Under the pieces are notes generated by a model. That model was not told the origin of the DNA, made no database searches, and saw nothing but the letters and a program-made list of their open reading frames with translations. This document shows positions 32,772 through 42,799 of a stretch of 64,000 bases of DNA, one piece after another. Source of the stretch: Bradyrhizobium sp. CCGB12 (GTDB lineage Bacteria; Pseudomonadota; Alphaproteobacteria; Rhizobiales; Xanthobacteraceae); assembly GCF_024199845.1 (NCBI RefSeq), contig NZ_JANADO010000001.1, positions 6,014,001-6,078,000 of the forward strand, in the 5' to 3' direction. A program made the translations under genes and the position numbers. Each line of letters begins with the position of its first letter. Position 1 is the first letter of the stretch.

Positions 32772-33934
32772 GACTGCGACACCCGATGCTGCGGACGGAA
32801 GTCGCTGCCGACCGTCTCGCCGAAAGGACCGCCGTTGAAATGCAGCTTCGTCACGTTGGAGGGCTGCTCCAGCGCGAGCAGCGGAAAGACCAGCTCGGCG
32901 AAACGGAAGGCCTCCTCCAGATGCGGGTAGCCCGACATGATGAAGGTATCGATGCCGAGATCCTGATACTCCCTGATGCGGGCCGCGACGGTCTCGGCAT
33001 CGCCGACCAGCGCCGTGCCGGCGCCGCCGCGCACGAGGCCGACGCCGGCCCAGAGGTTCGGTGCGATCTCGAGCTTGTCGCGCTTGCCGCCATGGAGCTG
33101 CGTCATGCGCTGCTGGCCGACGGAGTCCATGCGGGCGAAGTTCTTCTGCGCCAGCGCGATGGTGTCGTCGCTGACATGCTTGATCAGCTCGTTGGCCGCG
33201 CGCCAGGCCTCTTCATTGGTCTCGCGGACAATCACGTGAAGGCGGATGCCGAAGGAGAGTTTTCGGCCGCGCGCGGCGGCGACCTCCCTCACCTTCGCGA
33301 TCTTCTCGGCAACCAAGGCCGGCGGCTCGCCCCAGGTGAGATATTTGTCGACGGTGTCGACCGCGACGTCGATGCCGGCATCCGACGAGCCGCCGAAATA
33401 AAGCGGCGGGCGCGGCGACTGCACCGGAGGAAACAGCAGCTTGCCGCCCTCGACGTGGATGTGCTTGCCCTCGACATTGACGGTCCTGCCGGCGAGCAGG
33501 TCGCTATAGACGTTGAGGAACTCGCGGGTGACCTCGTAGCGCTCGTCATGGCCAAGGAAGATGCCGTCGCCCTTGTTTTCGACGGGATCGCCGCCGGTGA
33601 CGACGTTGACGAGAAGCCGACCGTTCGAGATGCGGTCCAGCGTCGCCGTCATCCGCGCGGCGACACCAGGCGATTGCAGGCCGGGGCGGACCGCCACGAG
33701 ATAACGCAGCCGCTCGGTGAAGGGCGCGACGCTCGATGCGACGATCCAGGAATCCTCGCAAGATCGTCCGGTCGGCAGCAGCACGCCGAAATAGCCGAGC
33801 TGGTCGGCGGCCTGCGCGATCTGGCGCAGATAGTTGAAGTTGACCTCGCGGCCGCCAACTCCGGTGCCGAGATAGCGGCCATCGCCGTGGGTCGGCAGGA
33901 ACCAGAGGATGTTGGGGTTTGACCTATTACTCAT
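32768..33934 (-). CDS. ssuD: FMNH2-dependent alkanesulfonate monooxygenase
   Basis: 388 residues from ATG 33934 ([20 protein letters not shown]). A bacterial-luciferase-like TIM barrel that splits alkanesulfonates to aldehyde and sulfite, giving sulfur. [18 protein letters not shown] and [15 protein letters not shown] are conserved SsuD segments. FMNH2 would come from the flavin reductase at the end of the same operon. It sits directly after the solute-binding gene. Confidence 0.93.
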   Translation of the reverse strand: MSNRSNPNILWFLPTHGDGRYLGTGVGGREVNFNYLRQIAQAADQLGYFGVLLPTGRSCEDSWIVASSVAPFTERLRYLVAVRPGLQSPGVAARMTATLDRISNGRLLVNVVTGGDPVENKGDGIFLGHDERYEVTREFLNVYSDLLAGRTVNVEGKHIHVEGGKLLFPPVQSPRPPLYFGGSSDAGIDVAVDTVDKYLTWGEPPALVAEKIAKVREVAAARGRKLSFGIRLHVIVRETNEEAWRAANELIKHVSDDTIALAQKNFARMDSVGQQRMTQLHGGKRDKLEIAPNLWAGVGLVRGGAGTALVGDAETVAARIREYQDLGIDTFIMSGYPHLEEAFRFAELVFPLLALEQPSNVTKLHFNGGPFGETVGSDFRPQHRVSQS

Positions 33935-33954
33935 GTGCTCGCTCACGTACTTGC

Positions 33955-34908
33955 TCAGGTTCCTGGCTTCCGCGCCACGTCGGAAATCCTGATGGATTTG
34001 GGGATCAGGCCGAGCGCGAAGAACGCATCCGCAACCTGTTGCTGATCGGCGATGACGGCATCCGTGATCGGCTTGATGCCGTAGGCCTGCCGCTTCAGCG
34101 CCACCTCGACCACGGCGACCGGGAGGCCAATCGACGGCGCCAGCTGCTCGGCCACCGCATGGATGTCGCCCTTGGCCCAATCGTCGACGGCGCTGAGCTC
34201 GGCGAGCACGGCGTCGACGATCTCAGGGTTGGCTTCGAGGAATTTCTTCGAGGAGAAATAGAACTGGTAGTTGGCCACGATATCGGTGCCGTCGGCCAGC
34301 GTGCGGGCGCCGGTGGCGGCTTCCGCCGCCGCCTGGAACGGATCCCAGATCACCCATGCATCGACCGCGCCGCGCTCGAAGGCGGCGCGCGCATCGGCGG
34401 AGGCCAGGAACACCGGCTCGATCTCAGAGTATTTGACGCCGGCCTTCTCCAGCGCCTTGACCAGGAGGTAGTGGACGTTGGAGCCCTTGTTGAGCGCGAC
34501 CTTCTTGCCTTTGAGGTTGGCGACCGACTTCAGCGGGCTGTCCTTCGGCACCAGGATCGCCTCGCCCTTCGGCGCCGGCGGCTCATAGGCGACATACTGG
34601 ATCGGCGCACCCGCAGCCTGCGCGAAGATCGGCGGGGCTTCACCGGTGTTGCCGAAATCGATCGCGCCGACATTGAGCGCTTCGAGCAGCGGCGGCCCCG
34701 ACGGGAATTCGGTCCACACCACCTTGTAGCCTTCCGAGGCAAGCTTCGGCTCCAGCGTGCCCTTGCTCTTGAGCAGCACCAGCTTGCCGTATTTCTGGTA
34801 GCCGATGCGGACCACCTTGTCCTGCCCGTAGGACGTGCCGACGGCGGCCGCGACGATGCCAATCGACAGCACGATGGCTGCGATCAGACGCTGAATGATA
34901 CGCCTCAT
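33955..34908 (-). CDS. ssuA: aliphatic sulfonate-binding periplasmic protein (Sec type)
   Basis: 317 residues from ATG 34908. A Sec signal peptide ([20 protein letters not shown]) ends near SYGQ. The mature protein has the SsuA/ThiY fold: [40 protein letters not shown] and [20 protein letters not shown]. It delivers sulfonates to SsuBC. It is 38 bases downstream of a second, related binding protein. Confidence 0.9.
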   Translation of the reverse strand: MRRIIQRLIAAIVLSIGIVAAAVGTSYGQDKVVRIGYQKYGKLVLLKSKGTLEPKLASEGYKVVWTEFPSGPPLLEALNVGAIDFGNTGEAPPIFAQAAGAPIQYVAYEPPAPKGEAILVPKDSPLKSVANLKGKKVALNKGSNVHYLLVKALEKAGVKYSEIEPVFLASADARAAFERGAVDAWVIWDPFQAAAEAATGARTLADGTDIVANYQFYFSSKKFLEANPEIVDAVLAELSAVDDWAKGDIHAVAEQLAPSIGLPVAVVEVALKRQAYGIKPITDAVIADQQQVADAFFALGLIPKSIRISDVARKPGT

Positions 34909-34946
34909 GTTCAAACCCTTGTGCGTAGGAAGAGTGGTCGGCACGA

Positions 34947-35897
34947 TCAGGCTGCCGGGTTGCGCCAGACGATGTCGCGGATCACGATCGGCTTCGGGAT
35001 CAGGCCGAGCTTGTAGAAGCGGTCGGCGACGCCCTGCTGGGTCGCGACGATGTCGTCGGTGACCGGGCCGACCACAAAATTCGCGCGATTGGCAGCGACG
35101 GTCTGAATGTCCAACGGGACACCGGTGATCGCCGCGAGCGATCTGGCGACCTCGTCGCGGTGCTGTTCGGCCCATTGGCCCGCCGTGGTCGTCACATCGA
35201 CGATCTGTTGCAGGATCGTCCCGTGGTTCTTCGCGAACTCCCGATTGGCGATGTAGAAGGAGTTGGTCTTGGTGACCTCGCGCGAATTGATCAGGATGCG
35301 GCCACCCTGCTTGGTCTCGCCGATCGCAAAGTACGGATCCCAGATCGCCCAGGCCTCGATGCTGCCATTGGCGAAGGCGGGCCCCGCATCCGGCGGCGTC
35401 AGATAGACCGGCGTGATGTCCGCATAAGTGAGCCCCGCTTTCTCCAGGGTCTGCACCACGATGTTGTGTGCGCTGGAGCCCTTGGTGAAGCCGATACGCC
35501 TGCCCTTCAGGTCAGCGATGGTCCGGATCGGCGAATCCTTCGGCACCAGGATGCCCTGGCCGTTGGTAATGGGTTGGCCCGCAGCATAGACGATCGCGGC
35601 GCCCGCGGCCTGGGCGAACACCGGCGGGGAATCGCCGACCGAGCCGAAATCGACGCTCCCGACATTCATCGCCTCCATCATCGGAGGCCCCGACGAAAAC
35701 TCGACCCATTTCACCTCGATGCCCAAGGCAGCGAAATGTTTTTCCAAGGCCGCCTGCTGGCGCGTGATGACCAGCACGCCAGTCTTCTGGTAGCCGATAC
35801 GAATTTCCTTCACCGAGCTCTGCGCGTTCGCGCGCGATGCGAACGCAGCAACGGCCGCGGTTCCAGCGGACAATTTCAGAAAGTCCCGACGCTGCAT
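34947..35897 (-). CDS. second SsuA-like sulfonate-binding protein (Tat-type signal)
   Basis: 316 residues, ATG 35897. The signal peptide has a twin-arginine motif (RRDFLKLSAGTAAVAAFASR), unlike the Sec signal of its neighbour. The mature part is a clear paralogue: IRIGYQKTGVLVITRQQAAL, KWVEFSSGPPMMEAMNVGSV and AIWDPYFAIGETKQGGRIL. As first gene of the ssu run it may bind a different sulfonate. The paralogy suggests a local duplication followed by divergence. Confidence 0.88.
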   Translation of the reverse strand: MQRRDFLKLSAGTAAVAAFASRANAQSSVKEIRIGYQKTGVLVITRQQAALEKHFAALGIEVKWVEFSSGPPMMEAMNVGSVDFGSVGDSPPVFAQAAGAAIVYAAGQPITNGQGILVPKDSPIRTIADLKGRRIGFTKGSSAHNIVVQTLEKAGLTYADITPVYLTPPDAGPAFANGSIEAWAIWDPYFAIGETKQGGRILINSREVTKTNSFYIANREFAKNHGTILQQIVDVTTTAGQWAEQHRDEVARSLAAITGVPLDIQTVAANRANFVVGPVTDDIVATQQGVADRFYKLGLIPKPIVIRDIVWRNPAA

Positions 35898-36248
35898 TCC
35901 ACACTCCCGGCCGCATGCGGCCGTTATTCATTCACTTCTCGAATGATGGTGCGGCTCATCGGAGCTGTCGAGACGTACGGAAAAATAGCGATGCGAGCAC
36001 TGCGCGCGAGGCCGCGCGCATGATTAATCTTTCAATCGGCGGAGCGAATGCAGCGCGAATTTTTTCCGCACGCGAAGGTGACGATCGCACGCGCCCGGTC
36101 AGAAATCAAAAGTGCGAAAACAACCCCATGCACAGTAGCCAACGCATTCTTTCAAAACGGATTTCTTGTTTTCAGAATTTTTGTTTGACGCGTCGGGCAA
36201 AACAGTGGCAAGATGCCATCATGCAGGAACAGGCACGACCCTTGCCGG
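35898..36248. other. intergenic region upstream of the ssu operon
   Basis: Holds the likely promoter of the ssu operon. AT-richer sequence is present near 36.1-36.2 kb. No coding frame reads as protein and no specific operator was identified. Confidence 0.4.
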
Positions 36249-37415
36249 CTATTGCTGCCACCTCACCGGCAGATTGAGCAGCCCGCGGAACGCCCAGCCG
36301 CCGATCCGCACCTCCTCGTCCTCGGCGATCTCGATCCGCGCGGCACGCGCGAACACAGTCGGCAGCGCGACGTCGGCGATCATCGCGCGCGAGGCCCAGG
36401 CGCCGGCGCAGAAATGCGGGCCGGCGCCGAAGGCGACGCTCTTCGACGTATCACGCCGTACATCGAACTGGTCGGCGCGCTCAAAATGCTTCTCGTCGCG
36501 GTTGGCCGAGCCGAACATCAGGAACACGCGCTCATCAAGCTCGAATGACACGTCACGGATGCTCCACGGTTTGGCGATGCGCCGCGGCGACATGCCGATC
36601 GGCGAGATCCAGCGTGCATATTCCTCGAAGGCCTGCAGCCAGGACACCTCACCCTTGCGCACGAGATCGAGCTGGTCGGGATGGGTCAGCAGCGCCCACA
36701 TCGTGCCGGCAATCGCCTTGCGCGGCTCGTTCTGGCCGCCGGATATCGCGAGCTTGACGTTGGCGCGCACGCTCTCCATCGGCATGCCGGAAGCGAGAAG
36801 GACGCCGAGGATGCTCTGATCGGGATTTTTGCGCATCACCGGCAGGATGTCGTCGATCGCGGCATCGATGCCTGACGTCGCCGCATGGCAGCGCGCCTCG
36901 ACCGCGGGATGGCCGGCATAGTTGGCGATGCCCTCGATCATGCCTTGCGACCACGCATCCATATCCCCAAAGCCGATATTGGTGAGGCCGGTGATCGACT
37001 TCAGGCATTCGCCGGAAAAGGGCAACGCGAAGTCGCGCATGAAATCGATCCGCCCCGGCTCGATCGCATCGATGATGCGGTCGGCATGGGCCTGGAACTG
37101 CGCGGTCCAGTGCGCCTTCACGGTCCTCGGCGACACCGTCGGAAACATCGCGCGGCGCTCGACCTGGTGCGCCTCGCCGTCCTTGCGCATCATGTTGTGG
37201 CCCATCAGCCGGTTCATCAGGCCTGCCGGCTGGTGCGAGGAGAACACGTCGATCTGCTTCTCGGAGATCGAGATGTCGTCGCGGCTCGTCAGCAGCGTCG
37301 AGCCGAGCTGCGGCACGAAGGCGATCGGCGCCTCTCGTCGCATCTTCGCGAGCGTCGGATACGGATCGGCCCAGAAGGTATCAGGGTCGATCTCGATGCG
37401 CGGCGCGGTGCTCAA
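36249..37415 (-). CDS. cytochrome P450
   Basis: 388 residues from TTG 37415 behind GGGGAGG; no ATG suits the family N terminus. The heme-binding loop is FGAGPHFCAGAW (Cys at about 336) and the K-helix ExxR is EEYAR. The I-helix reads AISGGQNEPRKAIAGTMWAL, in which the usual acid-Thr pair for proton delivery is not in its normal form. No ferredoxin or reductase gene is adjacent, so electrons must come from elsewhere. The substrate is unknown. Confidence 0.9.
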   Translation of the reverse strand: MSTAPRIEIDPDTFWADPYPTLAKMRREAPIAFVPQLGSTLLTSRDDISISEKQIDVFSSHQPAGLMNRLMGHNMMRKDGEAHQVERRAMFPTVSPRTVKAHWTAQFQAHADRIIDAIEPGRIDFMRDFALPFSGECLKSITGLTNIGFGDMDAWSQGMIEGIANYAGHPAVEARCHAATSGIDAAIDDILPVMRKNPDQSILGVLLASGMPMESVRANVKLAISGGQNEPRKAIAGTMWALLTHPDQLDLVRKGEVSWLQAFEEYARWISPIGMSPRRIAKPWSIRDVSFELDERVFLMFGSANRDEKHFERADQFDVRRDTSKSVAFGAGPHFCAGAWASRAMIADVALPTVFARAARIEIAEDEEVRIGGWAFRGLLNLPVRWQQ

Positions 37416-37623
37416 GGTGGCCTCCCCTGGATTCTCGTTTCCTCCGGGCCAGACTAGCGAAGTCCGGCGGCCGCGTCTGTCCCTAGCAATTTGGACAGGC
37501 GGCCTGAGAACGAGTGTTCGTGGGTTTAACGCGCCTTGCGGCCCGGCAGCAACTCCTGGTTGGTCGGCACTGAGCCAGCTGCTAAGAACCCCGTGCGATG
37601 CGCTTTGATGGGATGAGGGGTCG

Positions 37624-38031
37624 GTGGCGAGACAAAAGAAGTTTCTGGTCCACAAGAACGTAACGCTATATCGGGCCAAAAAAGGCAGCAGCGAATACAA
37701 TAATTGGTACACGCTCATCCCGAACAAGCAGGTTGAAGATGGAGACGGCGTTCTCGATATACGTCGACTTCCAAAAAGATATCGAAACGGAGAAAAACTC
37801 GAACTCGATCTTTCCGCGGCAACGGCACCTGCATCGGTGGGATATTTGTATGAAGCCGAGACGGCCAAGCAGTTGATGCAGCAAAATGACGATGTTCACA
37901 GGAGTGTCTTGCGACGCGCAATTGATGATGATTATGACTTTGAAGCCGCAACGCGTGACAACTACGGCCAATTTTTCCGACGGTTAAGGCGGTGGTGGCG
38001 GACGAAATTTGGTGCCGAAACCTCGAACTGA
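37624..38031 (+). CDS. hypothetical protein
   Basis: 135 residues from GTG 37624 behind GAGGGG. It begins ARQKKFLVHKNVTLYRAKKG and is rich in charged and aromatic residues, with no signal peptide or membrane span. The basic C terminus (FRRLRRWWRTKF) might bind nucleic acid or membrane. GC is lower than in the neighbours, which hints at acquisition. No family is recognised. Confidence 0.55.
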   Translation: MARQKKFLVHKNVTLYRAKKGSSEYNNWYTLIPNKQVEDGDGVLDIRRLPKRYRNGEKLELDLSAATAPASVGYLYEAETAKQLMQQNDDVHRSVLRRAIDDDYDFEAATRDNYGQFFRRLRRWWRTKFGAETSN

Positions 38032-38206
38032 GAGACGTCTGTCCGGGTCAAAGGGCGGCTCAAGTCAAAGCCGCCGAACGTCCGCGAAGGGCCAACAGAC
38101 CGAAACTGACCTATCCGGCTTCGGCAACCCTCGATCCAGTCGGCAGCATCTGCGCGCTGGCCGCCAAGGATCGCTTCGACGGCGATGCCGGGTCGCCGAG
38201 GGACAT

Positions 38207-39187
38207 CTATTCGATCACCTCATCGGCGCGCGCTAGCAGCATTGGCGGAACATGCATTTGTATGGTCTTGGCGGTCGCTAGATTGATGACAAGGTCGTAT
38301 TTGATTGGCAACTCGACCGGAAGATTTCCCGGTTGCTCGCCTCTTAATATCTTGTCAACGGAAGTCGCTGCGCGCCGAAACAGGTCAACCAAATTGGGAC
38401 CATAGGACATCAGCGCCCCTGCTTTCACGTAGACGTCGGCAGGTGCCATCACGGGCAAGCCATACGCCATCGCCACTTGCGCGATCTGTCTACGTTCATT
38501 GAAGAACATGGGGTCGAAAACCGTCATCACGCCAGTTTTCTTGTCTCTCGGGACGAGAGAAAGAGCTCGCTCGAAGTCGTGAGGACCCAGCACCTCGACC
38601 GGCTGCACCGTTAGATCCAGTGGACTTGCCGCTGCTTCCACCTGATCGAAAAAGCGCTGAGCGGTCGAGCGGTTATCTGGATTGATAAGCAGCGCCACGC
38701 GGGAGAGATTGGGAAACGTCTCTTTCAATAATTGAAGTCGCTTTGGGCTGACGTCTACGACTGCATAACCCGTGATGTTACCGCCTGGCCGCGAAAAGCT
38801 ATCGACCAGGCCGCCCCCTACTGGGTCGGCAACAAGAATGAAGACAATCGGAGTTGTCCTGGTTGCCGCTTTCGCAGCGTATGATGCGGCCGATGCGGAG
38901 GTAATGAGAACGTCGAGTTTAAGCTGCGCCAACTCCGCGGCCATCGCTTTGAAACGCTCGGGCTGCTCTGCCGGAAAGCGATGCTCGTATATTACGTTCT
39001 TTCCCTCGACGTACCCTAGCTTGGCAATCCCATCCACTAGCGGCCTCAGAAAGACCGCCTCTTCCTCTGCATTGCCCGCGTGCCAGAGCACGCCAATCCG
39101 GGCAACCTTTCGGCTTTGTTGAGCTTGAGCCACGAGTGGCCAAGTCGTCGCGCCGCCAACTAGCGTCAGGAACTCGCGTCGTTTCAT
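38207..39187 (-). CDS. ABC_sub_bind-family periplasmic binding protein (orphan)
   Basis: 326 residues, ATG 39187. The signal starts MKRREFLTLVGGATTWPLVA, twin-arginine-like. The mature part (RKVARIGVLWHAGNAEEEAV, GYVEGKNVIYEHRFPAEQPE, DPVGGGLVDSFSRPGGNITG) is the PF04392 family, very abundant in Bradyrhizobium. No permease or ATPase gene is adjacent, as is usual for these orphans. It ends RADEVIE, like the related protein at 40229. Confidence 0.88.
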   Translation of the reverse strand: MKRREFLTLVGGATTWPLVAQAQQSRKVARIGVLWHAGNAEEEAVFLRPLVDGIAKLGYVEGKNVIYEHRFPAEQPERFKAMAAELAQLKLDVLITSASAASYAAKAATRTTPIVFILVADPVGGGLVDSFSRPGGNITGYAVVDVSPKRLQLLKETFPNLSRVALLINPDNRSTAQRFFDQVEAAASPLDLTVQPVEVLGPHDFERALSLVPRDKKTGVMTVFDPMFFNERRQIAQVAMAYGLPVMAPADVYVKAGALMSYGPNLVDLFRRAATSVDKILRGEQPGNLPVELPIKYDLVINLATAKTIQMHVPPMLLARADEVIE

Positions 39188-39340
39188 TAGATTGCCCGCA
39201 ATCCAATGGCTTCCGGTTCATTGGAGACAACTTATAGCACAGCTTGCATCAATGGACCTCGATCGAATCCGATTCGGGTCGAAAGGCGACGATCCCAGGG
39301 GACGGACTGCGCGTCCTCCCCTTGGCTTAAATTCCGCGCG

Positions 39341-40117
39341 CTAGTTCAGAGTGTGGGTCAATAGCCGCAGCACAATCGAGAACAATTCATTCTGCGAGGA
39401 GATGCCGAGCCGCTCATAGGCGCGCTTGCGGTAGGTCAGTGTCGAATGCAGGCTGATGCCGAGCGCCTGCGAGATCGCTTCGGAGCTGAAGCCTGCGAGG
39501 ATGCGCCAGCAGACCTCCTGCTCGCGCCGCGTGAGGGCGGCGAGCGGCGCGCGGGTGGCAAACAGCGCGGCGAGGCTCTGATCCGGCGTTGCGGTCTGCT
39601 GAAAATGGCGCGCGACGCTCGCGCCTATCGCCGGCGCGATCACTCGAAGCCGCTCGCGCTGCACGCCGCTGAAGCGGCCCTGCGCGGCGATCCGGTAGAA
39701 ATTGACATAGAAGCAGGTGTCGCCAGTCCAGATCGCGGTCGCGCACTTGTCGACGATGCCGGAATCGCCAAAGAAGATCTTTCGGTAGCGGGCGCCGTAC
39801 ATGCGCGGCGCGAAGGCCGGCAACATGATCGGCGCACTGCCCTCGCCTTCGAACAAGGCATCGCGGTTAGGATCGGATTCGTGGAACTGGCCGGCATAGG
39901 CGGCGCCAAGATCGCCGCCAATCGGGATGTTGCCGGCATCGAGCAGGCAGTGTGCGGCACCCGCGCGGCGCAGCGCAAACACCATGCAATGGCCGACGCC
40001 GGCCTGCCGGCGCAGGGTGTCGATCAGGACATTTGGGAAGTCGGGGCGGCCGATGGCGAGTACCGCGGAGGTGATGTCGCCATCCGCGGAGTTTGCGGGC
40101 ACTGCCTGAGACCGCAT
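39341..40117 (-). CDS. LuxR-family transcriptional regulator
   Basis: 258 residues, ATG 40117. The C-terminal helix-turn-helix (LTRREQEVCWRILAGFSSEA and HSTLTYRKRAYERLGI) is of LuxR/GerE type. The N-terminal 180 residues are an uncharacterised sensor domain with FHESDPNRDALF and an FYVNFYR stretch; no autoinducer-domain signature is evident. It lies between two orphan ABC_sub_bind genes, but a regulatory link is not shown by the sequence. Confidence 0.85.
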   Translation of the reverse strand: MRSQAVPANSADGDITSAVLAIGRPDFPNVLIDTLRRQAGVGHCMVFALRRAGAAHCLLDAGNIPIGGDLGAAYAGQFHESDPNRDALFEGEGSAPIMLPAFAPRMYGARYRKIFFGDSGIVDKCATAIWTGDTCFYVNFYRIAAQGRFSGVQRERLRVIAPAIGASVARHFQQTATPDQSLAALFATRAPLAALTRREQEVCWRILAGFSSEAISQALGISLHSTLTYRKRAYERLGISSQNELFSIVLRLLTHTLN

Positions 40118-40228
40118 GAGTATTCCTCCGTCAACGTTCTTTTGCGGAAGGTTAGCAGCAACGGGATTTGGCCGGAAGCCGGCGTATGCTGCCCACGAGG
40201 TCCGGTTCGAGGCGCAGCAAGCGCAACC

Positions 40229-41206
40229 CTATTCGATCACCTCGTCAGCGCGAAGCAGCAACGAGGTTGGCACGCTGAGCCCGAGTGCCCTCGCCGTCTT
40301 CATGTTGATCACCAACTGGTATTTGGTCGGCTGCTCCACCGGGAGATCGGCAGGTTTGATGCCTTTGAGGATCTTATCGACGTAGCCGCCTGCCCGGCGG
40401 AACAGATCGGCCACATCGGGACCGTAGACGATCAATCCGCCGTTCGCGAATTGGCGCCAGAGATGCAGCGCGGGGAGACGATGCTTCGCCGCGAGCGCCA
40501 TCACCCGGGGTGCCTCGACAACCGTCAGCGCATCGCCAAGGACAATCACTGCGTCGGCGCGCTGGGCAGCGGCCGAGGCAAAGGCGGTATCAAGCTCGTC
40601 GGCCGTGGTCGCCTCAACAATCGGCAGTGCCACGCCCAGGTTTCGGGCTGTGCCGGGTAGCTCCTGGGCCAATAGTAGCCTGTGCATCGGGTTGCCCCGA
40701 TTGACGAGGATCGCGACGGTTGAGGCGCCAGGAACCAGCTCCCGGAGAATATCGATCTGCTTTTCGAGCGTTACTCCCTGGGAGGTCGCAAGTCCCGTGA
40801 CGTTGCCGCCTGGGCGCGCCAGGCTTTGCACGAGTCCGAGCCCAACAGGATCAAACACGGCCACGAACACGATCGGAATACTCGCTGTCGCCGATTTCAG
40901 GGCTTCGGTTGCGCGCGGTCCCGCGGCGATGAGCACATCGGGACGGAGAGCAATCAGGTCGGCGACCGAACCTGGCAGTCGGTCCGGGGGTTGGGAAAAG
41001 CGATGGTCGATCGCTAAATTTTTCCCGTCGATCCACCCGTGGCTTCGCAGCCCGTCAAACAACACCAGCTCGGCTTGATTGAGGGCCTGCGCGCTTCCAT
41101 CGCCGACGGCAAGAAAGCCAAGCCGGCGGCGCTTCCCCTGCGCCCGAGAACGTCGTGGCGACACCAGCAGCGCCGCAGCAGCCGCAATGAACTCCCGCCG
41201 CTTCAT
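40229..41206 (-). CDS. ABC_sub_bind-family periplasmic binding protein (second orphan)
   Basis: 325 residues from ATG 41206 (MKRREFIAAAAALLVSPRRS). Same family as the protein at 38207: GWIDGKNLAIDHRFSQPPDR, DPVGLGLVQSLARPGGNVTG and the end LLLRADEVIE. It lacks cognate permease genes nearby. The two genes and the sequence just after their stops are similar, indicating paralogy. Confidence 0.88.
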   Translation of the reverse strand: MKRREFIAAAAALLVSPRRSRAQGKRRRLGFLAVGDGSAQALNQAELVLFDGLRSHGWIDGKNLAIDHRFSQPPDRLPGSVADLIALRPDVLIAAGPRATEALKSATASIPIVFVAVFDPVGLGLVQSLARPGGNVTGLATSQGVTLEKQIDILRELVPGASTVAILVNRGNPMHRLLLAQELPGTARNLGVALPIVEATTADELDTAFASAAAQRADAVIVLGDALTVVEAPRVMALAAKHRLPALHLWRQFANGGLIVYGPDVADLFRRAGGYVDKILKGIKPADLPVEQPTKYQLVINMKTARALGLSVPTSLLLRADEVIE

Positions 41207-41377
41207 TCGATCCTCATCGGAGCCTGAGGATGACGGGACGCAGCGTCTCACGTCCCGATAGGTGTTGCGCTCACAGCGGGTAGATGCGGGCTGGGACAGC
41301 TTCGGGCCACGCGCCCACATCGCCGGAAACGAGCGCCAGGTTTGGCACGTTGCGGCACGACTGGATCGGACTAGACG

Positions 41378-41581
41378 TCACGACTTGTCGTGCGCGTACT
41401 TCTCCAACAGCAGCCGATTATATTCATCTCTCACGGCTCGCCGCGAGACATGCCCTCTTCGGTCCTTGGCAATCCTCAGAAGATCGGGATCGGTCGGTGC
41501 CCGTGATTTCCGCCTAAACTTCGCAAAAAGTCGGGTCGCAGGCGCCGACGTCGTTCCAAACAGTCGGTCAAACCATCCCAT
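41378..41581 (-). CDS. 67-aa basic hypothetical protein
   Basis: ATG 41581 follows GGGAGGA. The protein begins MGWFDRLFGTTSAPATRLFA and is rich in Arg and Lys (KFRRKSRAPTDPDLLRIAKD). An amphipathic N terminus could associate with membrane. No family is recognised; the good ribosome-binding site and codon use support it. Confidence 0.6.
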   Translation of the reverse strand: MGWFDRLFGTTSAPATRLFAKFRRKSRAPTDPDLLRIAKDRRGHVSRRAVRDEYNRLLLEKYAHDKS

Positions 41582-41741
41582 CGTGTCCTCCCGGACAAAC
41601 GCGAATTGGAACATTATCACCATGGATTTGGGGGTCAAACGGGCAGTGCAACTGCTTCTTCTAGAAGAGCTCGCCGCCGCATGGTCTGCAACGGCCGGCC
41701 GACCCCGGCCAATCCGACGCGCCCGGTTTCGGCAGCCACTG

Positions 41742-42404
41742 CTATTCTATCAGCAGCAGTCCGCGCCTCTTATCACCGTCGAATGTATTGACAGCGACGA
41801 ACAGCCGCTTCCACTCGACCAGCCAAGGCTGGTAGTCGGAATTGACGTCGAGCACGAACACCAAATCCTCGGCTTCGAGATAACCGCCGATCGGCGAATG
41901 ATGGCCAACACCGGCGCCAAAGATTGGCGCGCGTTCGAAATTCACGATGTAGCGCCTGTCGGGATCGTTGGAGCGACGCAGATGCTCCAGAAACTGGTCT
42001 TCGCTGAGATCGCGCAAGACCGTGACTTTCCGGCTGGTGTTGGCCCGGGCGACCTCGGCCAGCTCATCGAGCGAAAGGCCCAGAATGCACACGCCGGTCC
42101 AGCACCGCCCTGTGCCGGCCAGTACCTTGGCCTCCGTGCTTGCCGCCTCGCCAAGTGACCTGTACGCATTCGCAACGGCGGCAGGTCCGCAACGAGAACC
42201 ATTGGATTGCCAATCAACGTATCTGTGGAATTTGGCGGCCACTGGCAGGTGCCACGCGCGTTCTATGAGCTCCGGTGTACGCGTCACCGAGGAGGCTACG
42301 GCTCCTGACGGCACGCGCGACTGGCCAACGACCAGAGCTCCGGCGCCCAGCAGACCCGCAGCGATCACCAAGCTGATGAAACTGACGTAGCGCCATCGCC
42401 TCAT
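41742..42404 (-). CDS. phytochelatin-synthase-like cysteine peptidase
   Basis: 220 residues from ATG 42404. One N-terminal membrane anchor or signal (WRYVSFISLVIAAGLLGAGA) is followed by a papain-like domain of the phytochelatin synthase family. The catalytic Cys is in NGSRCGPAAVANAYRSLGE, the His in GAGVGHHSPIGGY and the Asp in VFVLDVNSDY. Bacterial homologues mostly hydrolyse glutathione to gamma-Glu-Cys rather than polymerise it. Export or anchoring suggests a periplasmic thiol or peptide substrate. Confidence 0.8.
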   Translation of the reverse strand: MRRWRYVSFISLVIAAGLLGAGALVVGQSRVPSGAVASSVTRTPELIERAWHLPVAAKFHRYVDWQSNGSRCGPAAVANAYRSLGEAASTEAKVLAGTGRCWTGVCILGLSLDELAEVARANTSRKVTVLRDLSEDQFLEHLRRSNDPDRRYIVNFERAPIFGAGVGHHSPIGGYLEAEDLVFVLDVNSDYQPWLVEWKRLFVAVNTFDGDKRRGLLLIE

Positions 42405-42799
42405 TGGCCTGAACCCTGGCGGCAATCACGACCGTGACGTCGGGGACACATCGGCCCGCTATGCGAGCTTCGAGGCCAGTACACGAGTCGTGTGAGCACT
42501 TATGGCTCGTGGGAAAGTCATTGGTCCGGACACCATACGTTCCCAAAAGAACAATTCGTCGCTGTGCCCCTTTGACGCACCAATGTCGGCTAAGGGACAA
42601 TAGCGCCAGATAAACGATTGCATCAGCATTGTTGGGGGCCGCCGAGGTCTCGTTGGCGCATTTGCCCTCCGGGACTCCAGCGCGAAAGAAATAGGCCACG
42701 TTACAAAATTACCACCCGGTCAGGCATCTCAGCCACTAAGCTGGAGCGATCATGACGAAAACGTATTTGTTCTAATCAATATTATCTGCGGGGGGAGAC
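42405..42799. other. intergenic stretch without recognisable gene
   Basis: Only short frames with poor composition are present. The AT-rich stretch around 42.76-42.79 kb probably carries the promoter of the 64-aa gene. Confidence 0.45.
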
